Notes under the pieces: generated by a model
What the model saw: only the letters and a program-made list of their open reading frames with translations
Database searches by the model: none
Told to the model about the DNA's origin: nothing
Translations under genes and position numbers: made by a program
Source of the DNA: Rattus norvegicus
Lineage: Eukaryota > Chordata > Mammalia > Rodentia > Muridae
Direction: 5' to 3'
Length of the DNA: 64,000 bases
Assembly (NCBI RefSeq): GCF_036323735.1
Contig: NC_086024.1
Coordinates: 66,708,424 to 66,772,423, forward strand
In this document: positions 57,330 through 64,000 of the stretch, one piece after another
Layout: each line of letters opens with the position of its first letter
Numbering within the stretch: position 1 is the first letter of the stretch

Positions 57330-58397
57330 ATGATGAGAAGAAGCACAGAAAACAAGACTACATGGCATCATCAGAGCCCAATTCTCCCACCAAAGCAAAC
57401 ACTGAATATGCAAACACACCAGAAAAGCAAGATCTAGATTTAAAATCACATTTGATCATGATGATGAGGAACGTTAAGAAAGACAAAGAATTCCCTTACA
57501 GAAATGCAGGAAAACACAAGTAAACAAGGAGAAGCCCTTAGAGAGGAAACACAAAAGTCCCTGAAAGAATTACAGGAAAACATAATCAAACAGGTGAAGG
57601 AATTGAAAAATGGAAATATAAATGATAAAGAAAGCACAAAGGGAGAAAAACCCTGGATATAGAAAGGCAAAAGAAGAGACAAGGAGCCATAGATGCAAGC
57701 AACAACAACAGGATACAAGATATAGAAGAGAGAATCTCAGGAGCAAAAGATTCCATAGAAATCATTGACACAACTGTCAAAGATAATGGAAAATGGAAAA
57801 AGCTACTGGCCCAAAACATACAGGAAACCCAGGACACAATGAGAAGATCAAACCTAAGGATAATAGGTATAGAAGACAGTGAAGACTCCCAACTCAAAAA
57901 ACCAGTAGATATCTTCAACAAAATCATAAAAGAAAACTTCCCTAACCTAAAGAAAGAGATCCCCATAAACATACAAGAAGCCTACAGAACTCAAAATAGA
58001 TTGGACCAGAAAAAAAAAAAAAAAAAACTCGTGTCACATAATAGTCAAAACACCAAATGAACAAGACAAAGAAAGAATATTAAAGGCAGTAAGGGAAAAA
58101 GGTCAAGTAACTTACAGAGACAGACCTATCAGAATTACACCAGACTTCTCAGTAGAGACTATGAGAGCCAGAAAATCCTGGACAGATGTCATACAAACCC
58201 TAAGAGAACACAAATGCCAGCCCAGGTTACTGTATCCAGCAAAACTCTTAACTAACATAGATGGAGAAACCAAGATATTCCATGAGAAAACCAAATTTAT
58301 ACAATAACTTTATACAAATCCAGCCCTACAAAGGATAATAAGTGGTAAAGCCCAACACAAGGAGGCAAACTACACCCTAGAAAAAGCAAGAAACTAA
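57330..58397 (+). pseudogene. L1 ORF1 pseudogene
   Basis: L1 RNA-binding protein. The ATG at 57330-57332 is followed by a shortened N-terminus relative to the 36363 copy, with a frame change before the SSEPNSPTK-type block. The coiled-coil part (about 57580-57790) has further shifts. The RRM start (RRSNLRIIGIEDSED) is readable at 57839-58060. An A run (about 58011-58027) replaces the sequence after RLDQK. The C-terminal domain follows to TAA at 58395-58397. Not expressible as one protein. Confidence 0.9.
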
Positions 58398-58401
58398 TCG
58401 T

Positions 58402-61400
58402 TTTGCAACAAAACAAAGAGAAGACAAGCACACAAACATAATCTCACCTCAAAATACAAAGATGACAGGAAGCAATAATCACTATTCCTTAATATTTCTC
58501 AGCATCAATGGACTCAATTCCCTAATTAAAAGAAACAGATTAACAAACAGGATATGTAATGAGGACTCAGCATTTTGCTGCGTACAGGAAACCCAATTCA
58601 GAAACAAAGACAGACACTACCTCAGAGGAAAAGCTGGAAAACAAATTTCCAAGCAAATGATCTAAAGAAGCAAGGTGGAGTAGCCATTCTAATATCAAAT
58701 AAAGTTGATTTCCAACCAAACGTCATCAAAAAAGATAAGGAAGGTCACTTCATATTCATGAAAGGAAAAATCCACCAAGATGAACTCTCAATCCTAAATA
58801 TCTATACTCCAAATACAAGGGCATCTACATATATAAAAGAAATCTTACTAAAACTCAAAGCACACATTACATCTCAAACAGTAATAGGAGGAGATTTCAA
58901 CACCCCACTCTCATTAATGGACAGATCATGGAAAAATAAATTAAACAGAGACATAGACAGACTAACAGAAGTTTTGAACCAAATGGATTTAACAGATATT
59001 TATAGATCATTCTATCCTAAGACAAAAAGATATACCTTCTTGTCACCACCTCATGGTACTTTCTCCAAAATTGACCACATAATCAGGCACAAAACAGGCC
59101 TCAACAGATACAGAAAAATAGAAATAATCCCATTCATCCTATCAGACCACCACAGGCTAAAGCTGGTCTTCAAAAAAATAAGGAAAGAACACCCACATAT
59201 ACATGGAAGTTGAACAATGCTCTATTCAATGATAACCTGGTCAAGAAAGAAATAAAAAAAGAAATTAAAGACTTCTTAGAATTTAATGAAAATGAAGGTA
59301 CAACATACCCAACCTTATGGAACACAATGAAAGCTGTGCTAAGAAGAAAACTCATAGCTCTGAGTGCCTGCAGAAAGAAACAGGAGAGAGCATATATCAG
59401 CAGCTTGACAGCACACCTAAAATCTCTAGAGCAAAAAGAAGCAAATATACCCAGGAGGAGTAGAAGGCAGGAAATAATAAAACTCAGAGCTAAAATCAAA
59501 CAAGTAGAAACACAAAGGGCTATACAGAGAGTCAACAGAACCAAAAGCTGGTTCTTTGAGAAAATCAACAAGATAGATGAACCCTTAGCCAGACTAACCA
59601 GAGGACACAGAGTGTGTGCAAATTAACAAAATCAGAAATCAAAAGGGAGACATAACTACAGAATCAGAGGAAATTCCAAAAATCATTAGATCCTAATACA
59701 AAAGCCTATATTCAACAAAACTTGAAAGTCTGGATGAAATGGACTATCTCCTAGACAGATACCAGGTACCAAAGTTAAATCAGACACAGATAAACCTCTT
59801 AAACAACCCCATAACTCCTAAGGAAATAGAAGCAGTCATTAAAAGTCTCCCAACCAAAAAGAGCCCAGGTCCAGATGGGTTCAGTGCAGAATTCTATGAG
59901 AACTTCATAGAAGAACTCATACCAATACTATCCAAACTATTCCTCAAAATTGAAAGAAATGGAGCACTACTGAATTCCTTCTATGAAACCACAATTACTC
60001 TTATACCTAAACCATACAAAGGCCCAACAAAGAAAGAGAACTTCAGACCAATATAACTTATGAATATCAACACAAAAATACTCGACGAAATTCTTGAAAA
60101 CCAAATCCAAGAACACATCAAATTAATCATCCATCATGATCAAGTAGGCTTCATCCCAGGTATGCATGGGTTTAATATACATTGATGGTCTAATATACGG
60201 AAAACTATCAACGGATTCCACTATATAAACAAACTGAAAGATAAAAACCACATGATCATTTCATTAGATGCTGAGAAAGCATTTGACAAAATTCAACACC
60301 CCTTCATGGTAAAAGTCCTGGAAAGAACAGGAATTCAAGGCCCATACCTAAACACAGTAACAGCCATATACAGCAAAACAGTAGCTAACATTAAACTAAA
60401 TGGAGAGAAACTTGAAGCAATCCCACTAAAATGAGGGCCTAGACAAGGCTGTCCACTCTCCACCTACTTATTCAATATAGCTCTCAAAGTCCTAGCCAGA
60501 GCAATCAGACAACAAAAAGAGATCAAAGGGATACAGATTGGAAAGGAAAAAGTCAAAATATCACTATTTGAAGATGATATGATAGTATATTTAAGCGATC
60601 TCAAAAGTTGCACCAGAAAACTACTAAACCTGATAAACACCTTCAACAAAGTGGCTGGGTATAAAATTAACTCAAATACATCGGTAGCCTTCTTCTACAC
60701 AAAAGAAAAACTAGCTGAGAAAGAAATTAAGGAAACAACACCCTTCATAACAGTCCCAAATAATATAAAATACCTCAGTGTGACTTTAGCCAAGCAAGTG
60801 AAAGATCTGTATGATAAGAACTTCAAGAAAGAAATTGAAGAAGATCTCACAATATGGAAAGATTTCCATGCTCATGGATTGGCAGCATTAATATAGTAAA
60901 AATGGCCATTTTATCAAAAACAATCTACAGATTCAATGCAATCCCCATCAACATTCCAATTCAATTCTTCATAGAGTTAGACAGAACAATTTGCAAATTC
61001 ATCTAGAATAACAAAAAATCCAGGATAGCTAAAACTATCCTCAGCAATAAAAGGACTTCCAGGGGAATCACTATCCCTGAACTCAAGCAGTATTACAGAG
61101 CAATTGTCACAAAAAAAAAAACTGTATGGTATTGGTACAGAGATAAACAGATAGACCAGTGGAGTAGAATTGAAGACCCAGAAATGAACCCACACACCTA
61201 TGGTCACTTGATTTTTGACAAAGGAGCCAAAACCATCCAATGGGAAAAAGATAGCAGTTTCAGCAAATGGTGCTGGTTTCAACTGGAGGTCAGCATGTAG
61301 AAGAATGCAGATCGATCCATTCTTATCACCCTGTACAATGCTTAAGTCCAAGTGGATCAAGGACCTCCACATCTGGGGAAGCATCTCGAACACATGGGCA

Positions 61401-62260
61401 CTGGAGAAAATTTCCTGAACAAAATGTCAATGGCTTGTGGTCGAAGATCAAGAATCGACAAATGGGATCTCATAAAACTGCAAAGCTTCTGTAAGGCAAA
61501 GCACACTGTTGTTAGGACAAAATAGCAACCAACAGATTGGGAAAAGATCTTTACCAATCCTACATCTGATAGAGGGCTTATATCCAAAATATACAAAGAA
61601 CTCATGAAGTTAGACTGCAGAGAGACAAATACCCCTATTAAAAATGGGGTTCAGAGCTAAACAAAGAGTTCACAGCTGAGGAATGCCGAATGGCTGAGAA
61701 GCACCTAAAGAAATGTTCAACACCTTTAGTCATAAGGGAAATAAATGCAAAGCAAAACAACCCTGAGATTCCAGCTCACACCAGTCAGAATGCCTAAGAC
61801 CAGAAACTCTGGTGACAGAGGATGCAGTCGAGGATGTGTAGAAAGTGGAACACTCTTCCATTTTTGATGGGATTGCAGACTGGTACAACCATTCTAGAAA
61901 TCAGTCTGGGGGTTCCTCAGAAAATTGGACATTGAACTGCCTGAGGACCCAGCTATACCTCTCTTGGGCATATACCCAAAAGATGCTCCAACATACAACA
62001 AAGACACATGCTCCACTGTATTCGCTGCAGCCTTATTTATAATGGCTGGATGCTGGAAAGAACCCAGATGTCCTTCAACAGAGGAATGGATAAAGAAAAT
62101 GTGGTACATCTACACAATGGAAAACTACTCACCTATTAAAAAGAGTGACTTTATGAAATTCATAGGCAAATGGATGGAACTGAAAAATATCATCCTGAGT
62201 GAGGTAACCCAATCACAGAAAAACACACATGGTATGCACTCATTGATAAGTGGATATTAG
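58402..62260 (+). pseudogene. L1 ORF2 pseudogene
   Basis: EN-RT protein. The start codon position of the other copy (ATGGCAACAAAA-type) reads ttttgcaacaaaa here, so the start is lost. EN: INGLNSL, CCVQET (catalytic Glu kept), GGDFNTP and LSDHHRL at 58462-59213. RT: pieces at 59739-60056 (SPGPDGF), 60252-60434 and 60579-60896. The active site reads FEDD (60567-60578), so both Asp are kept but Ala is replaced. Nonsense codons interrupt at about 60054, 60432 and 61003 (TAG for Trp). The C-terminal region and Cys-rich part run to SLISGY with TAG at 62258-62260. Confidence 0.92.
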
Positions 62261-62431
62261 CCCAAATGCTCGAATTACCCTAAGTGAACAGAACACATGA
62301 AACTCAAGAAGGATGACCAAAATGTGAATGCTTCATTCCTTCTTTAAAAGGGGAACAAGAATATACTTAGGAGGGGATAGGGAGGCAAAGTTTAGAATAG
62401 AGGCTGAAGCAATGCCCATTCGGAGTTTGCC

Positions 62432-62514
<83 letters not shown>

Positions 62515-63058
62515 CCCGTAAATATACAGCCACCAAACTAGATAAGATGGATAAAACAAAGAAGTGCAGGCTGACAAGAACTGAATGTAGATCTCTCCTG
62601 AGAGACACAGCCAGAATATGGCAAATATATAGGCAAATGCCAGCAGCAAACCACTGTACTAAGAAGGGGACCCCTGTTGAAGGAATCTTAGAAAGGACTG
62701 AAAGAGCTGAAGGGGCTTTAGACCCCATACAAACAACAATGCCAACAAACCAGGGCTTCCAAGGACTAAGCCACTACCCAAAGACTATACATGGACTGAC
62801 CCTGGGCTCCAACTGCATAGGTAGCAATGAATAGCCTTGTAAGGGCACCAGTGGAAGGGGAAGCCCTTGGTCCTGCCAAGGCTGAATCCCCAGTGAATGG
62901 GATTCTTGGGGGGCGGGCCGTAATGGGGGGAGTATGGGGAGGGGAACACCCATATAGAAGGGGAAGAGGAGGAGTAGGGGGATCTTGGCCTGGCAACCGG
63001 AAAGGGAATAATATTTGAAATGTAAATAAGAAATACTCAATTTAATAAAGATGGGGAA
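62261..63058 (+). other. L1 3' UTR with AT expansion
   Basis: Rat-type 3' UTR. The position aligned with the acacatatacagcc block of the first L1 (about 1300) holds a (AT)39 run (62434-62511) followed by a duplicated atacagcc. A G-rich tract lies at about 62907-62990, and the terminus gaaatactcaatttaataa reaches 63046. Confidence 0.85.
62434..62511. repeat. (AT)n microsatellite in L1 3' UTR
   Basis: About 78 bases of pure AT. Self-complementary. It arose inside the L1 after or before insertion. The poly Tyr/Ile frames over it are artefacts. Confidence 0.97.
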
Positions 63059-63094
63059 AAGAGATTATAGTTTCAATGTAAGAAATTCCTTGAT

Positions 63095-63219
63095 AGGGAG
63101 GGGAACACCCATCAGGAAGGGGAGGGAGGAGGGGGATGTTTGCCCGGAAACCGGGAAAGGGAATAACACTCGAAATGTATATAAGAAATACTCAAGTTAA
63201 TAAAAAAAAAGAAAAAAAA
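63095..63219 (+). mobile_element. young L1 3' tail insertion (125 bp)
   Basis: Only the last part of the rat-type L1 3' UTR: ggaggggaacacccatcagg, a G-rich stretch, gcccggaaaccgggaaaggg, the ctcaagttaataaa terminus and an A tail interrupted by G. Exact 15-bp duplication aagaaattccttgat at 63080-63094 and 63220-63234. Extreme 5' truncation. Confidence 0.97.
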
Positions 63220-63234
63220 AAGAAATTCCTTGAT

Positions 63235-64000
63235 GAATTTTGACAAACATACTCAACTCTGTTCCTCATAATAGAAATATATATCACTGCCTCTCTCAGA
63301 GCTCCTGTAACCTCTTTAAGTCAGTCTAGATCAACCATGGTACAACTCTGTTCTAATTAATATCACCATGAATTACTTTAATTCCTCATTAGTAGAATTA
63401 AGCAGTGCAAATTCATGTCTGAATACTAACATAAGGTTTCAGATTTGAATATATTTTATTAATATTCTACCATATGGATTTATGTATGGGTATGTTACTC
63501 TTTGTTCTGTATATCCAAGCACCAATTGTCTCACGCGGCTAATGCATGGGATTTTACAAGCCTGGGTTGAGAAATAGGGAACGTATTTTGTACTGAACCT
63601 GAAATAATAGACCAGGTCAAAATTATAGCATGTGGCTCCTCAGAGACCTTAGTCATTTTTATGCTAATGGCAATAAATAGCAAATGAAGATTTCCAGGGT
63701 TAGGAAGCATACCAGCAGGTATGGATACCCAGTAATCACTTAGAGTTCATATTTAGTTCTGTGCCTTTAAAAGTATTCTTTAGAATATCCGATGACTCTC
63801 CTCTGCAGAATAGCCTGATGGTCTTGTTGTGAGTCCAATGCTCTGGCTGCCTTCTGATAAGAATGACAGATAAACATTGAATGTCTTAAACATTTGCTCT
63901 GTTTATGAAAATGTTATGTTATGTTTATGGAAAACACAAATGCCATGACTAGAATCATAGCTAAAAGCAGGTCTTCCCACATGATGCATGTTCACAGCTG
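63235..64000. other. unique sequence, no gene seen
   Basis: Nothing recognised. Confidence 0.5.

Larger units (their letters stand above)
56813..63058 (+). mobile_element. near full-length L1, decayed, plus strand
   Basis: A 6246-bp L1 with 5' UTR (56813-57329), ORF1, ORF2, 3' UTR and A-rich end. A 9-bp duplication aagagatta at 56804-56812 and 63059-63067 probably marks the insertion. It has the same gene order as the 30.7 kb L1 but more lesions, so it is older. It was later modified by an AT expansion in the 3' UTR, and a short L1 tail inserted just downstream. Confidence 0.93.

Noticed and set aside
57446..61605. Minus-strand frames of 60-138 codons over the 56.8-63.1 kb L1
   Set aside because: Antisense shadows of L1 ORFs.

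Overview
The window reads as rodent nuclear DNA, and specifically rat. Two near-consensus ID elements (BC1/tRNA-Ala-derived SINEs), L1 copies ending in the rat-type tail (a G-rich 3' UTR and then a terminus ending in ...ctcaagttaataaa), B1 and B4-like SINEs, MaLR-type LTRs and long (CA)n, (GA)n, (AT)n and (GAAA)n microsatellites point the same way. I found no convincing host protein-coding exon and no cellular RNA gene. Nearly every long open frame belongs to a decayed retrotransposon or is a simple-repeat artefact, so the window looks like a gene desert or a large intron.

Layout. At 1-1.9 kb lies the 3' half of a plus-strand L1. From 2 to 12.5 kb there is mostly unique sequence with microsatellites, a B4-like SINE, an ID element (7.5 kb) and a MaLR-type LTR (9.6 kb). 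From 12.5 to 15.2 kb old L1 pieces are interrupted by a short internally deleted L1 with its own target duplication. A MaLR-type element (15.2-16.9 kb) carries a B1. At 20.3-21.7 kb are a degenerate tandem repeat and an L1 with the inverted structure expected from twin priming. At 23.5-26.5 kb is a minus-strand L1 lacking most of ORF2. At 30.4-36.5 kb there is a short L1 tail followed by a 5.8 kb, nearly full-length minus-strand L1. From 37 to 43.7 kb come SINEs, LTR-like repeats, a second ID and a small retrocopy of an mRNA 3' end. At 43.9-48.0 kb sits a 4.16 kb internally deleted IAP-like (class II, tRNA-Phe primed) endogenous retrovirus inside a SINE. At 48.2-50.1 kb are rearranged minus-strand L1 fragments. 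From 50 to 56.8 kb the sequence is mostly unique with microsatellites, a MIR-like fragment and an LTR-like repeat. At 56.8-63.06 kb is a 6.2 kb decayed plus-strand L1 with 5' UTR, followed by a 125 bp young L1 tail insertion. The rest is unique.

Functionally the window records layered retrotransposition. L1 machinery probably mobilised the L1, ID and mRNA-derived insertions: several have A-rich tails, target-site duplications of 9-19 bp and a TTTT/AA-like nick site. The ERV used reverse transcription and integration, as shown by paired LTRs, PBS, PPT and a 6-bp duplication. None of the elements appears coding-competent. I did not find an undescribed molecular system. The notable items are structural: two internally deleted L1s bounded by single duplications, a twin-primed L1 hosting a duplication-flanked tail-like insert, catalytic-site losses in the most intact L1, and the truncated ERV with LTRs that differ only by transitions plus one indel.
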